This document shows, in pieces, positions 11,827 to 24,390 of a stretch of 64,000 nt of DNA; positions within the stretch are counted from its first letter, which is position 1; every line of letters starts with the position of its first letter. Made by a program: the position numbers and the translations under genes. A model generated the notes under the pieces. That model searched no databases, was not told the origin of the DNA, and saw nothing but the letters and a program-made list of their open reading frames with translations. The stretch covers positions 254,994,783 to 255,058,782 of the forward strand of contig JBOZIK010000001.1 in NCBI GenBank assembly GCA_051453625.1, in the 5' to 3' direction. Origin of the DNA: Welwitschia mirabilis. Taxonomy: Eukaryota > Gnetophyta > Gnetopsida > Welwitschiales.

Positions 11827-12255
11827 TGTTATTAAGTTAACATAATGTACTTAGTAATTATTAACTGGTAACAAAACATGAAATGTTATGTTTCATTTTA
11901 CATTTAAAATAAGCATTTATTTTCTCATTATCAAAACACTATAACACAAAGATCATTCATTTTAAAGTAATATAAGACATCTAATATTCAATATAATAGA
12001 AGAATAAGTTTGATGAGATGCTTAAAAATCACATAAGCCTAAGTAGGTGATTCATCCATGAAAACCTACCTACATACTTATCAAAACATTATTTTTAATA
12101 ATATTTATTATCCAATTATTAATTATTAAATTCATTTAATATAATATTTAGTTTATATTAAAAGTTTTACTTATCTTTACTTCTCATTTATACTATTCAT
12201 GAAGCAATCTAAAATTTTTACATTTAATTATAATATCATAAATTTCCAACATGGT
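11827..12255 (+). repeat. Left direct repeat (LTR) of the nested element
   Basis: It starts tgttattaagttaac and matches 15165-15665: shared blocks include acaaaacatgaaat, the tcatccatgaaaacctacc / gttcatgagtcatctgcc segment and atatcataaatttccaaca / atagtatcataaatttacaaca. Straight after the end comes tggtattaaaacttg, a decayed initiator-Met primer-binding site. Boundaries are approximate. Confidence 0.55.
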
Positions 12256-15164
12256 ATTAAAACTTGTACACTTAATTTAAAATATGATATTGAAGCATTC
12301 TTTCTTTAAAAAGTTATACCACAATATAAAGGCTAAAGATCATGATGCTAGGATGTTAAAGATAGATTTGGTAAAATGCTAGGTTTAGAAGTAAAAGTTG
12401 TAAATCTAACGAAACACCAAATTCAAAATCTAATGATTTTATGTTGAAATAAAAGTGAGAGTAAAAAATAAGTTCATTGAAAAAACTTCAAAATTTTTAA
12501 TGAGTATCTATAACTATTAACAAAATAAAAATAAATTTGTATGTTTCATTTACTAATAATAGCAGCTAATGTTAACTTATAGTGGAACTTATGAATTAAA
12601 GAATCATCATAATGATTCATCTAAATTGGAAAATTATAAGAAGGAATAAAGCAACATCATTTCTATCCAATACCAAGGCATCGAAATTACAAAAGTTAAA
12701 GTAGCCAATTTTAGAAGAAGACAACCCATATAAGTGTTTCATGAAATGTATCTTCTTATAAATAGAATATGATCTCAGTGAAGATTAATGCTTGACAATT
12801 GTAGTTAACAAAATGGAAGAATAATCTAGGATCATTGAGATGAAAATTAATAAAATTTAAAAGGATTTATTTACCTATAAAATTAAAAAATAACATAAAT
12901 CATGAAGAAATAAGGACAAATTCCTTTTTTCAACTAAAGCACTATGATCTTATATTGGAGAATAATAAACAAACCAAACTAAGGTTTATATGATATATGA
13001 AGTAGACATGTCAGAAATGTTTTTCAAACATCTATTAAAAAAATAGTGTTGAAGATATGCACCTAAAAATGATTAGCATAGGTAATTTTATGTTATTATT
13101 ATTCATTAAAGATAAAGTATGTTAACTATCAAAGTATCAACTTCAAAGGCTAAAATGGAATCAGAATTCATGGCTTTTGCCACAATAAAATACAATGCCT
13201 TTATTTCTCCTTCTTACTTGTTGAAATTTTATTAACATAAAATAGTGTTAACATCATCTAATTGTAGGTTCTTCAATAAATGAAATGAAAATATATTGAA
13301 GATATATATTTTCCAAAATCAACATTACACACATTACCAGATTTGATAACAAATGTTGGTGTAAAATCATATATAAACAAGATTTACTAAAATATCCAAC
13401 TCAATTTTAATTCTTATGGTAAAATCCATAAATTAAGTCCATAAAAAGTCTTAAAGCTATGCATGTTTTATCTTGTCTTACTGTGAAGTTGAACTCTATA
13501 ACTCTATTATAGCCATATTACTACACTCCTATAATTTTGCATCTAGTAAGTTCAATACTCTTCTTTGCAACTTCTTACTTTATTAATGACATTCTTTTGT
13601 ATGCTTTTCTTATTAAATCTTATCCATTTGTTACTTAATTCATGAATTTGATATTGAATGAAAAAGAAGTTTTAATAATAACAATGGAAAGATGTGTGAC
13701 TAAGAATACTTTAAATCTATTAATATTCTTACTAATGCATTCTTAAAGCAAGTTAAATATGATATGAATACAAAAGTATAACTAAAAGGGATATTAATAT
13801 TTCATAAAGTATCTATTAAAAGTATGAAGATAAAAAAATTAGTAAGAATAATGATTTTAATCTTCATAAAGAATGAATGTTTGATACAAAAGGTGTTTAG
13901 CATATTAATTAAGAGTATTTTAGGTCTATTAAGATTTTTACTAATGCATTTTGAAAGCAAGTTAAAGATAACATGAACATAAACGTTTCATTTATAGGGA
14001 TACTAATATTCCAAAAATTATTTATCAAAAGTATCAAGATAGAAAAAATTCAATAGAAATAATGATCGTAGTCTATACAAAGAATGAATTTTTGATACAG
14101 AAGGTGTTTAGGATGTTAGTTGTAACATGTCTTGAAGACCATAAAACAATAAGGATAATAAGCAATTATTTAATGTGTTTTACATGAATTACAAACAACT
14201 AATAATTCTTCATGATATAATGATATATCAAGATTTTTTGATGAAAATCATTCATCATAGTATCAACTATAATAAAGCACAAAATTAGATCTCTTAAATA
14301 AGTAAGATCCCTTGTTTAAATATATAACACTATCAATAAACTTTATCATGAACCATAAAGTACTATTAATAAGGCAAGGAATGATAGTAAATCATTTTAG
14401 TGATCCCTTAATGAAGAATGGTCTCAGATCACTCAACTTAAAGGGGAGAAGAATTGAATCTCTTAAGATAAGCATGAAGTATCTAAAGCACTTGATAAGG
14501 TACAACATACCATTAATAAGATTCATACCTAACATAAGGAACTTCGTCAAAAACAAGCACCTAAACAAGTTGATCAAATTCTAAAATAAGCCAATTCAGC
14601 TAAGTCTAAGCCACTTATAAAACTTGAAGAAACTATAGTATAAGTTACCAAAAAAACCACTAATGGCAAACCAAACATTATAGAAATTTCTAATGAACTA
14701 GATCTAGAAGTAAAGACATGATAAATTCTTAAAACTATACATGAAATTTTATTTTATCAATAAAAATGTGATTGTACCCTTGAAATAATTCTTAAACATG
14801 GAAGCAGTACTTAAATAAGTCATATTCAAAAAAAAATATTGATTACTAAAAAGATTATTTTCAATTTAAATAAAATAAATAAAAGTTAAAGTATTAAGAT
14901 AACGTAAAGAAAATGAATAGCCACCAAAATAATACCTTAAATGAATCAAGGATTTGAAAAAAAAAAAGTGATGAATTTTCTTAAAAATGTTATAAATGAA
15001 ATACAAAATGATGTTAAAGACAAGAAACTCAAGAAGAAAGATAAGTCAAAAACACTAAAGATAAAACAATTTTAAATATGAAAAATCAAGAAGAAAGATA
15101 AAACAAAAATATGAAGATAAAATAAGTCTAGATGAATACATAAACTAAAAATAAAATTTCAAGT
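12256..15164 (+). mobile_element. Interior of the nested LTR element, non-coding or fully decayed
   Basis: About 2.9 kb with no recognisable gag or pol. It contains an internal tandem duplication (13702-14119) and a 90-codon open frame at 14312-14584, rich in Lys, Ile, Leu and Asn, with no known motif. Because the outer RT resumes just after the right repeat, the whole 11827-15690 block is an insertion. Size and lack of pol suggest a non-autonomous LTR element, but decay beyond recognition is equally possible. Confidence 0.5.
13702..14119 (+). repeat. Two tandem ~209-bp units
   Basis: Unit 1 (from 13702) and unit 2 (from 13911) share aagartacttta-like starts, the cttactaatgcattyt block, the ggatatta atatt block and the ends gaatgaatgtttgataca / gaatgaatttttgatacag plus aggtgtttag. 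They differ at many positions, so the duplication is old. Confidence 0.8.
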
Positions 15165-15690
15165 ATTTAGCTAAGTTAAAATTAATTATAATTATTATTA
15201 ACTTATAATTTACTTAGCAAATATTAACTTGATAATAAAACATGAAATAACATCTTTCATTTCACATCCAAGAGCTGCCTCCTTTCTCTAATTAATAAAA
15301 CACGATAAGATAATGATAATCTATTTCAAAGAAATAATTCTAAGACAATTAATATTTCATCCAATAGAAGAAAAGAAAGAAATTTAATAAAACACTTAAA
15401 GTCATGAAGTCCAAACATTAAATACTTAGGCACATGATTTGTTCATGAGTCATCTGCCTATATATTTGTTAAAAATATTATTTATAGTACTATTTTATTA
15501 TTCAATATTTTTTTTAGTTAATTTAGTATAACATTTGCCTTATATTAAAATTTTGGTTTACCTTTATTTCTCACTTTAGTATTCACAAAGTAATTTAAAA
15601 CTTTTTCATTTGATAATAGTATCATAAATTTACAACATGCTATCAAAGCTTTTGCACTTAGTCTCACATATGGAATTAGAGAATTCATAC
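15165..15690 (+). repeat. Right direct repeat (LTR) of the nested element
   Basis: Matches 11827-12255. Oddly, the similarity runs past the apparent LTR end into tgctatcaaagcttttgcac, which again looks like a primer-binding site. That would mean an LTR plus leader on both sides rather than a plain 3' LTR. RT coding sequence resumes within the next ~20 bp. Confidence 0.5.
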
Positions 15691-15694
15691 TCTA

Positions 15695-16050
15695 GAAATT
15701 TCTAATTGTGATTATTAATTAAAAAAATGTAATTTCACAATTACAAATGGAATATTCTTAGAACATGTAATTCCTACGAATGAAATAGAAATAAATCCTA
15801 TTAGTTATCTTCCCTTTTTAGAAGTGTTAAGTATGTTAGAACTTTCTTAGACATGCTATTTATTATAGAAAATTAATTCAAGACTTATCTAAAATTTGTA
15901 AATCCTTAAATAATTTTCTTACTAAATATGTTTTATATTATTAAACTTCTAAATTTACTAATTCCTTTAAAATAGTGGAATATATTCTAATTTTATCTTC
16001 TATATTCTAAGCTCTTAACTGTTCCTTTTTTCCAAATTGCTATGTAATGC
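15695..16050 (+). pseudogene. Athila/Tat-like reverse transcriptase, C-terminal half
   Basis: Continuation of the RT cut at 11826. The translation gives LKKCNFTITNGIFLEHVI, then INPISYLPF, then FLRHAIYYRKLIQDLSKICKS and LNNFLTKYV, the standard thumb/connection order of Ty3 RTs (the W-KC-F segment, then the GxxFYRRFI-like segment). Stops and at least one frameshift are present. RNase H follows without a break. Confidence 0.75.
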
Positions 16051-16400
16051 AAGAAATTATGATGGAAGAGCTGCTTTAAATAAATAAAAATATGGTAAGT
16101 CATACACTATTTACTATGTAAGTAAAACATTATAAATTCCTTAGTTGAATTATACAACAATTGAAAAAGAGCTATTAGCAATAGTTTTTGCATAGAAAAA
16201 TTTTAGATCATATCTTATAGGTATAAAAAATATTATCTTCATTGATCATTTTAGTATAAAATATATTTTCTATAAGAAATAATCAAAATTTCAATTAATA
16301 ATAAGAACTTAATATTAAAATTAAAAATGAGAAAGAAATAGAGGATGTAGTAGCTAATCACTTAGTTTACATTAGGCCTTAGTGTTAAACTCATTCAAAT
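16051..16400 (+). pseudogene. Athila/Tat-like RNase H
   Basis: In one frame the translation gives SYTIYYVSKTL, NYTTIEKELLAIVFA and FRSYLIGIKNIIFIDHF, followed by EIEDVVANHL. These match the order of the plant Ty3 RNase H domain: the substrate-handle strand, the catalytic Glu in TEKELLA, the catalytic Asp strand (TDH, here IDH) and the VADxLSR end. RNase H removes the RNA strand during reverse transcription. Stops interrupt it, and the start with the first catalytic Asp (CNARNYDG in place of CDAS) has decayed. Confidence 0.75.
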
Positions 16401-16439
16401 TTAATACCCATATATAACTTATTTTCTAATGAATATTTT

Positions 16440-17560
16440 ATAGCCTTACAAGATGAACCTTAGTATATTGATGTAGCTAAATATCTTATTAATTGTAAAC
16501 TACCTAATAATTGAAATAATCAAGATACAAAGAGATACATGAGAAAAATAAGTATTTTGTATGTGATCCTTATCTTTTCAAATGCTACTTTGAACAAGTA
16601 ATGTATAGGTATATTCCATAATATAAGGATTTGAATGTTTTAAATTTTTACATGAGGGAGTCTATGATTGTCATTTTTATGCTAAAAAGACTTCTCATAA
16701 AATCCTTCAATCTAGAGTCTATTAGATAACTCTTTCTAAAGATGCATATAGATATTATAAGTAGCATAATAAATGTTTATGTTTAAGTAGAACTTGAAAG
16801 AGAGATACAATATTCCTTTCTTCTATTCTTGACATTAAATTATTTGATGTTTAAAGTATTAGATTTTATTGGGTTATTTCATCCATTTTTAAGAATGTAT
16901 ATATATCCTAACTAAAACAAATGATGGTGAAGTTGTTATGATATTATTAAAAGAATAATCTATTTTGATAATTATAAATCCATTATTAGTAATGAAGGAA
17001 GTCACTCTAGTAATAGGATGCTAACTAATCTTATGAGCAAGTAGAATAGTTCAAAACATTGCAACCCTTTATCAACCATAAACCAATGGCTAGGTAAAAG
17101 TTACTAACCAATAGGTAAAAAGAATTTTGTAGAAAAGAGTATAATCTAATAGAAAATATTAATCCCTGTACCTTAATGATTCTCTTTGGGCCTACTAAAC
17201 TACTTATAAAACCTCCATTAATATTTAGTCCTACCAATTTTTCTCTTTAAAAAATCTTATTGCCTTCTTTTAAAATTGCATAAAAAATGTTTTGGAATAT
17301 AAAATAACTTTTTTAACATGTGAATGAATCTTTAGAATTTAGAAATCTTAACATGAATGAATAGAAATAAATCCTTTAGAAGCTAAAAGAAATCCAAAAA
17401 TAGAGAATGAAATCTTACCGTGATAAACACATCCCTATGAAATATTTTGAATCAAATAACTTACTTTTACCATAAATTTAAGACTTTAAGAACTTCCTAA
17501 AAAAATTTATATCTAAGTGGAAATTCCTTTTAAGTTTTATAAGTATTCCATCATTATACT
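16440..17560 (+). pseudogene. Athila/Tat-like integrase, degenerate
   Basis: Right after RNase H the translation gives the linker YIDVAKYLINCKLPNN. Next come a zinc-binding region with decayed His/Cys (CHFYAKKTSHKILQSRVY), a core start (LDIKLFDV) and the NVYI strand. Further on are YQP-TNG-VKVTNQ (the PHPQTSGQVE-like site of the last catalytic Glu, here changed) and NDSLWAY-TTYKTS, and a C-terminal SYRDKHIPMKYF segment with KFISKWKF at the end. Integrase inserts the cDNA into chromosomes. Stops and frameshifts are frequent. A 68-codon minus-strand frame at 17031-17237 is a shadow of this domain. Confidence 0.7.
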
Positions 17561-19500
17561 ATTAAGATTCTAAGCTTTAAGAATAATCATTATTTCAGAG
17601 GTAATGGCTAAAGACTTAAATATTTTCATAGTTTATCCTTGTAGGCCATGACTTTATCCTTTTATATTAACATAATATTATACAAAATGAAAGAAAAATA
17701 AATAAAAACATAAAATTATATGCCAAATAAATTTAAAATTGGTGTTACTTAAGAAATGGATTTTGACAATGTTAAGCCTTAGAATTTATTCTTAGCTAAA
17801 ATTTGAAGTCATGATAAGTACATAAATTAATTACTTTAGTTTCTAAGACATTAATATTTTAAGGACTTTAAGGACTTTTTGTTATTTAACCAATTAGGGA
17901 TTAATTAATTAAGAACACTCTTAAGTAAGTAGCTTATCTTTTTATTATGCATACCATACCAAGAATTCTATCCAAACTTTAATATTATCTACATGTACAG
18001 TAAATTTAGAAAAATACTAGTAGATATGAAATTTTATACTCTAAATACTTTATTAAATACATTAATATGGTTACAAAAAAGATCTAAGAGAGAGAGAGAA
18101 AGAGAGAAAAAGAGAAGTTATGTATTTATGTGGGGAGGACATGAAATTCTAAATTTTGAAGACCGTTATATAAATTTAATTATTAAGAAGATATGTGTAA
18201 AAGATCTTCATAATAAAAAATCTTATAAGAAAAATAGATACCATATATGATGAATTCCTTTATAGTATGATAATTTTATTATAGAAATGATTCATGTTAA
18301 CATCTCTTTGATGAACATTACTCATGAAAACTAGGTAACCAACACAAGTGTACTGGTTATGTTAGTTTCAATAAATTAAAACATGTAAAAACAAACATAT
18401 AATATGGGGGGTGATTAAGATATACATGGAGATATAAATGTCAATATATGGATGAGAATTATTTTATCCATATGTACAAAAATATTTATTTTACTACATC
18501 CATGTTCTAATTATACATTGACTCAAATCTACTAGATGGGATATACAACCTATGTCTCATGACCTATGCACTCATGAGTAGGTTATATTATCTTAATTTA
18601 TTATACACATATAAAAGTTGAATATTAGTTTGAAATAACCTTTTTCCTTTTGAATAAATATTTAGTTAATGTTAGTGATCAACCTGAGGGATGAATTAAC
18701 CAAATAATCATAATACATTACATGGATGTTTGTTGAGAACTAGATTAAATCTCATCATAGTCAATTTAAAGAATTAGCTAAAATAAATATTTAAAACATA
18801 AATATGGTTAAGTTCATTTAAATAATTAATTCACCATCCTATCATCGTTATTTTATGTTTTAATAAAATAAAACCTCTTAGTATTTAATTGATAACATTA
18901 TAATTAGTTCAATTAGGATTTTTGTCTAATTAACAACATCATAATTGATATATTTTAATTATTTAGATTAGATACATGGTGCTATATTTAATATATAATT
19001 TACTTCTATGATTGATCTTGAAAATATATAAGTAATTATCATTTAACAAGTTAAATGAAATAATTAAAGTACAAATTTAGGTAAAACATAAAATTTTATA
19101 CATTTTAAAACTTAGGATTTTCACTATTATTTAAAGTTCAAACTTTTCTTATAAAATATGAATTACAGTATAAATTTAAGTCTTATTAAAAGTGGAAAAT
19201 AGATGATGATACTAGGGTTTATCTTTAAAGAATTTAGACATATGCAAAAGGGAGTTCATCGCCTAGATTAGGTGAGTCTTATATGCACCAAACTAGTTGT
19301 GGTTTCCCTGTAGCATGGCTTCTACATGCTAGCATTTTTTTGTGGATCTTTCAAGTGGATTCAAGTGGTTTTAGCTAGGGTTTTCTTAGATCTTACGACT
19401 AGTGGAGTGGTGTCTAGCATGTCTTTAATGCATCCTCAACAAGCTCCTTGGTAGCATCATTGCTATGAAAACTTGAAAGGAAATGGTATTAATACTTATA
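17561..19500. other. AT-rich stretch, no gene seen
   Basis: Presumably the 3' end and LTR of the Athila/Tat-like element and flanking debris, but no LTR pair was found. An 85-codon frame at 17993-18250 spans a (GA)n tract and shows no domain. Confidence 0.4.
18088..18116. repeat. (GA)n purine tract
   Basis: Imperfect GA repeat (agagagagagaaagagagaaaaagagaag). Confidence 0.85.
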
Positions 19501-20700
19501 TCTTATACTAATTTTCCTATCCTTAAGGGAGTTTTTTCAATCAGCACCTTATGAATCATGAAAACCTAAAATAATGGGCTTAAGTAAATCAAAGGGACCT
19601 AAGGTAGTAAGAGCAAGAGTCAATACCATCATCTTTAATGGCAATGAAATCTTCAAAAAGAAAATCATGTGTAGACTCAGTAAGAGAAAGTAAGCCATAA
19701 ATATTTTTCAACTTGAAATTTGGCTTTAAGCATGAAGAAAATAGCATTCACATAAAGATTCTAGAGAAATACTTCATGCATTTGGATGTTCATTATAAAA
19801 ATAGCCTCATTAGCAAATTTTAGTCTTTAAGTAGGCTTTCTTTTATTGAAAATGTTTTATTATGATGTAATCCAAAATTTTCTATAACTTACAAGGTAAT
19901 ATCTCTCAAATATGGGTTATTATAGTTTGTTTTTAATATTAAAGAGCAAGTAAACAAGATTTTAGTAGAAGACCTTTATTTCTTTGGCCATAGAAATTTA
20001 ATCCTAACCAAATGGTTTCTTTTTATTATTAATAAACCTAATATTTTTTAAAATATTTTATGTGAATTCACATTTCAAACAAAATTTAGAGGTATGACAC
20101 CTAGATTTTTTTTCAAGTAATTAGGAGATATGCTAGAAGATTTTATCAAGTTAGACCAAAACATGGATCTAATTGTAACAATGGTAATTATTAGAATTTA
20201 CATGTACATAAGATCAGATAGCTTCAAAGCCAATAATATTATTCTAAATACTTTGTGGAATGAATTACTTTTTAACATACAAGTTAAAAATATTCCTCTA
20301 TAATGTTTAAAGTGTAGTGAACATGGGAATGCAATGGAGAAATAAAAGAATAATAAGAAGGTAGCAAAGACTAATGAGTGAGAAGTCAAGAAAAATAAAT
20401 GTAAGAAGAAATTAGCTTCATTCCTAAATAATGATCCGATTACTCAAGAAAACAGATTTAACATCTTATGTAAGGAGGAATTAAATCAACTAGAGGAAAA
20501 AAATTTAATAAATGCAAAGGTCAATGACAAATAGGAGATGCAGCAGATGAAGCACCTTCATAATGCACTGGTGTACTCAATGAAATCCCAAATCCAGCTG
20601 TTAAGAACAAAGCCAGTGCCAAATCAGAAAGATAATGGAATGGAAATGGAAGAGTGCATTGCAAACATGCTATCTATAAGCAAAATCATTAAAGTTAGAT
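19500..20700 (+). pseudogene. Plant L1 LINE ORF1-like protein, degenerate
   Basis: The N-terminal part gives scattered similarity to the nucleic-acid-binding region of plant L1 ORF1 (NEIFKKKIMCRLSKRK). From 20110 a better frame gives DMLEDFIKLDQNMDLIV, then QVKNIPL-CLKCSEHGNAMEK, which is a decayed CCHC knuckle with its first Cys pair visible. A Lys-rich tail with DPITQENRFNIL follows, the NRF box seen late in these proteins. ORF1 binds the LINE RNA. ORF2 domains follow downstream on the same strand, which supports the call more than the similarity of the first third does. Confidence 0.5.
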
Positions 20701-20789
20701 AGATATATAAGAGGATTAAAATGGATACTTATAAGGATAAAATGAAAAAGAAAATAAAGAACATCCAAAATGGTAAATAGTCTCAACTC

Positions 20790-23668
20790 TTCTTTTATTA
20801 AATATCTTTTAAATTGTAGATGCTAAATAATGGCCAAAAAATTTTCCACCTTTGACATTTGTTGAAATAAATTCTAGTGTTTATGTATTTTCTTTAAGAA
20901 ATAAAATTGTATCTAATCAAAATTAGTAATATTTATACAACAAATTCTTGGTTTTTTGTTTTGGTTCCAAGTACTAGAACAAAAGGTAGATTGATGATTC
21001 TCTAAAAGCATGATAATCTGACCACTATTAATAAAAGTAACAACCACCTTAGATTTGATTAGATGTTCAATAATAAAAGATAGAAAATTATCAATTTTTA
21101 TGGACCTTAAGACTTATCCCAAAGAATGCAATGCCTTCATTAAATCTTATTAGACTCTTTATACATAATTATAGAATTTTTGAATTATATGTTTAGTCTA
21201 CATTAGAAACTTAATAATTTTCCTATTCTCTCTATTATTAATATTTTTACTGATGCATTAATAATTATGATTACAAATATCCTTATCTACATGATGTAAT
21301 TTATCCCAATTTAGTTATGTTTCAAATTGATAGATGCATGTTCGAGGATTCGAATGTACATTTCTTTCTCAGGGTCAAAGATTAGTTTCTTTCCAACCAC
21401 ACTCCTATAGCTTTAACTATAGACTATCCTAAAAGGAATTCTCTATTCTACTTCAAGCACACATGGCTAAAAGATCTAATCTTCTTTGATCTTCTCAAGC
21501 TTATTTAGAATACTTTGGTAGAAAGTAATTTTACTTATAGATTATTTTAAAAGCTTAAAATGTTAACGTGTAAACTTATTTATTAGAATAAATAGTTAAA
21601 TGACTCCTTTAAAACTTAAAATAAGTCTATTAATATCTTTATATCTTATAAAAATCACCTCATTTCCCAAATTCATGACATCTTCTCTAAGGAAGAATTC
21701 TACTGGAAACAAATATCAAGAATTCTGTGGCTTAATGTAGGAGATCATAATAGGAGATTATTTTTTCAAATGGCCAATAGGTACAAATAAAAGAACTGGG
21801 TATAATTTAGTGCATTTATAATGCACTATAAGAGTAACTAGCAAGTTGTATGCTCTTTTATCAAATACTTCTAAAATCTTTTCATAGAAAAACCAATGGA
21901 CTTATAGCATGTTGTATTTGGATCCTCCCTATTTTAGAAGATTAACTATGTTATCTAAATCAAAGAGTCACAAAGGAGAAAATTCAAGAAATAATGAATT
22001 CAATGCAGTAGTTCAAGAAACTTTTTAAAAAAGGGTGTTTTTTACAAGTTGTTTAATATATATTATCATTCCCCTTATTCTTAAATTAGAAGATGCAAAT
22101 AGCACATAGCAATATAGGTAAATCAGCTTATGTAGTATTTTTTTATAAGACCTACTAAAATATGATTGTTGGCCAGCTAAAAACTCGTATTTTAAACATG
22201 GTTTTTCATTTTTAATTCATCTTTGTCTTTGGAAGAGTCATTCATGATAATATTATTTTGAATAATGAAATCATTCACTTGCATCATCAAAAGAAAAAAA
22301 AACATGTAAAGTTCTTCAAACTAGACATAGTCAAATATTTTAACATAATGTAGTGGAAAATAGTGGACTTTATATTGTAGGAGCATAGTCTTCCTGTGCT
22401 ACTCAAGAAACTTATTTACTTCTATATCTCTATGATAAACTTCTTTATAATGATAAACAATGAATGATATGACTACTTTCAAGATATAAGTTCGTCAAGG
22501 TGGTCCTTTATCTCCTTGCATTTTTGTTTTGGTCATGGATTCTTTAGCTAAATTATTCTTTTAACAATAAATCTATGTAACTGATTTAACTTCCTCCTTT
22601 CCCATTCTCTAGTTTGTGAATGATATATTATTATGCTTATATTTTAGTATTCCTATAGGTCATTAAACTCACAATATCTTTAATGATTTTAGAAATTTTT
22701 TACCTCTTGCTATCAATTGGCTTAAATCAAAATTATTCTTAATGAATATACCCTAATAGAAAAAATTAAATGTTCTGAAGAACTCTTAATGTTCCCAACT
22801 GAAATTTTCAGATGCTTCTCATGGGCTTTCCATTGATTTAAATTAGATTGCAAAAAAGATTTGGGATCCCTTAGTAAGAAGAATTATAGCCTAGTTGACT
22901 AGATGAGACAATAAATTTTTTGTAAGTGTATGAAAAATTCTTCTTTCTTATTCTTTTTTGGTAAGAATAATAATATACCCTACTAGTTGTTTTTCTATCT
23001 TTAACAAATTTGCTAGCAAGATTGATAATTTAATTATACACTTTATTTGGTAAAATAAATCCCACAAAAGGCCTTACCTTATTAATTTTTACCAAACTAT
23101 CATGCTAAAGAAAGCAAGAGGTCTTGGTGTAAGAAGAATTTCAAATATAAGAAAATGCATTTTAGCTAATCACTATTGTAAATTTTATTCATAAAATAAC
23201 ATTCCTTGATTAAAATGTTTTAAATAAAATTACAGAGATAAGGAAAGGCATTCCATATTCTAAAGGCAAATGATCCATTCCACAAGCAAAATTTGGCCCT
23301 AATTTAAAAATCAAAACCTTCCCATTCAAAATGTATAGTAAGCATCTCTAAAATGTATCATAATCTTTTAGAGTATGATAACAGATGGAAGAAGTTATAG
23401 AAGCTTGATATTCTTAATAAAAGAAAGATTTTTTAGTGGTATATTCTAAAAGAATGCATTCTTATACTGGATAAGTTCATTTATAAGGACTTTAGAATAT
23501 ATCAAGACTGTCCCCTATGCCATAAAGATTATGAGATTCAACATCATTTTTCATATAATTTTCTCTTATAAAAGATATTTAGAGCACCCAACTTTAACTC
23601 TTTTGAAAATATAATATCATCATGATTGAATCTTGGATATTATAAAAGCATAGGTGCAATATTATTTT
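20790..23668 (+). pseudogene. Plant L1 LINE ORF2: endonuclease remains, reverse transcriptase, zinc-binding tail
   Basis: Decayed endonuclease sequence leads into FSKEEFYWKQISRILWL-VGDHN-RLFFQMANR, the linker that precedes RT in plant L1s. RT motifs include VRQGGPLSPCIFVLVMDSLAKL (22495-22555) and FVNDILLC at 22613-22636, where FADD is expected; the first catalytic Asp is Asn here. Downstream come KKARGLGVRRISNIRKCILAN and the zinc-binding RT tail DCPLCHKDYEIQHHF (23506-23550), with Cys-Cys-His-His in place. ORF2 nicks the target DNA and reverse-transcribes from it. Many stops. The 722-N gap cuts the 3' part. Confidence 0.8.
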
Positions 23669-24390
23669 NNNNNNNNNNNNNNNNNNNNNNNNNNNNNNNN
23701 NNNNNNNNNNNNNNNNNNNNNNNNNNNNNNNNNNNNNNNNNNNNNNNNNNNNNNNNNNNNNNNNNNNNNNNNNNNNNNNNNNNNNNNNNNNNNNNNNNNN
23801 NNNNNNNNNNNNNNNNNNNNNNNNNNNNNNNNNNNNNNNNNNNNNNNNNNNNNNNNNNNNNNNNNNNNNNNNNNNNNNNNNNNNNNNNNNNNNNNNNNNN
23901 NNNNNNNNNNNNNNNNNNNNNNNNNNNNNNNNNNNNNNNNNNNNNNNNNNNNNNNNNNNNNNNNNNNNNNNNNNNNNNNNNNNNNNNNNNNNNNNNNNNN
24001 NNNNNNNNNNNNNNNNNNNNNNNNNNNNNNNNNNNNNNNNNNNNNNNNNNNNNNNNNNNNNNNNNNNNNNNNNNNNNNNNNNNNNNNNNNNNNNNNNNNN
24101 NNNNNNNNNNNNNNNNNNNNNNNNNNNNNNNNNNNNNNNNNNNNNNNNNNNNNNNNNNNNNNNNNNNNNNNNNNNNNNNNNNNNNNNNNNNNNNNNNNNN
24201 NNNNNNNNNNNNNNNNNNNNNNNNNNNNNNNNNNNNNNNNNNNNNNNNNNNNNNNNNNNNNNNNNNNNNNNNNNNNNNNNNNNNNNNNNNNNNNNNNNNN
24301 NNNNNNNNNNNNNNNNNNNNNNNNNNNNNNNNNNNNNNNNNNNNNNNNNNNNNNNNNNNNNNNNNNNNNNNNNNNNNNNNNNNNNNNNNN
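23669..24390. other. Assembly gap (722 N)
   Basis: A sized gap within the 3' part of the LINE. Long open frames spanning it are artefacts of the N run. Confidence 1.
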
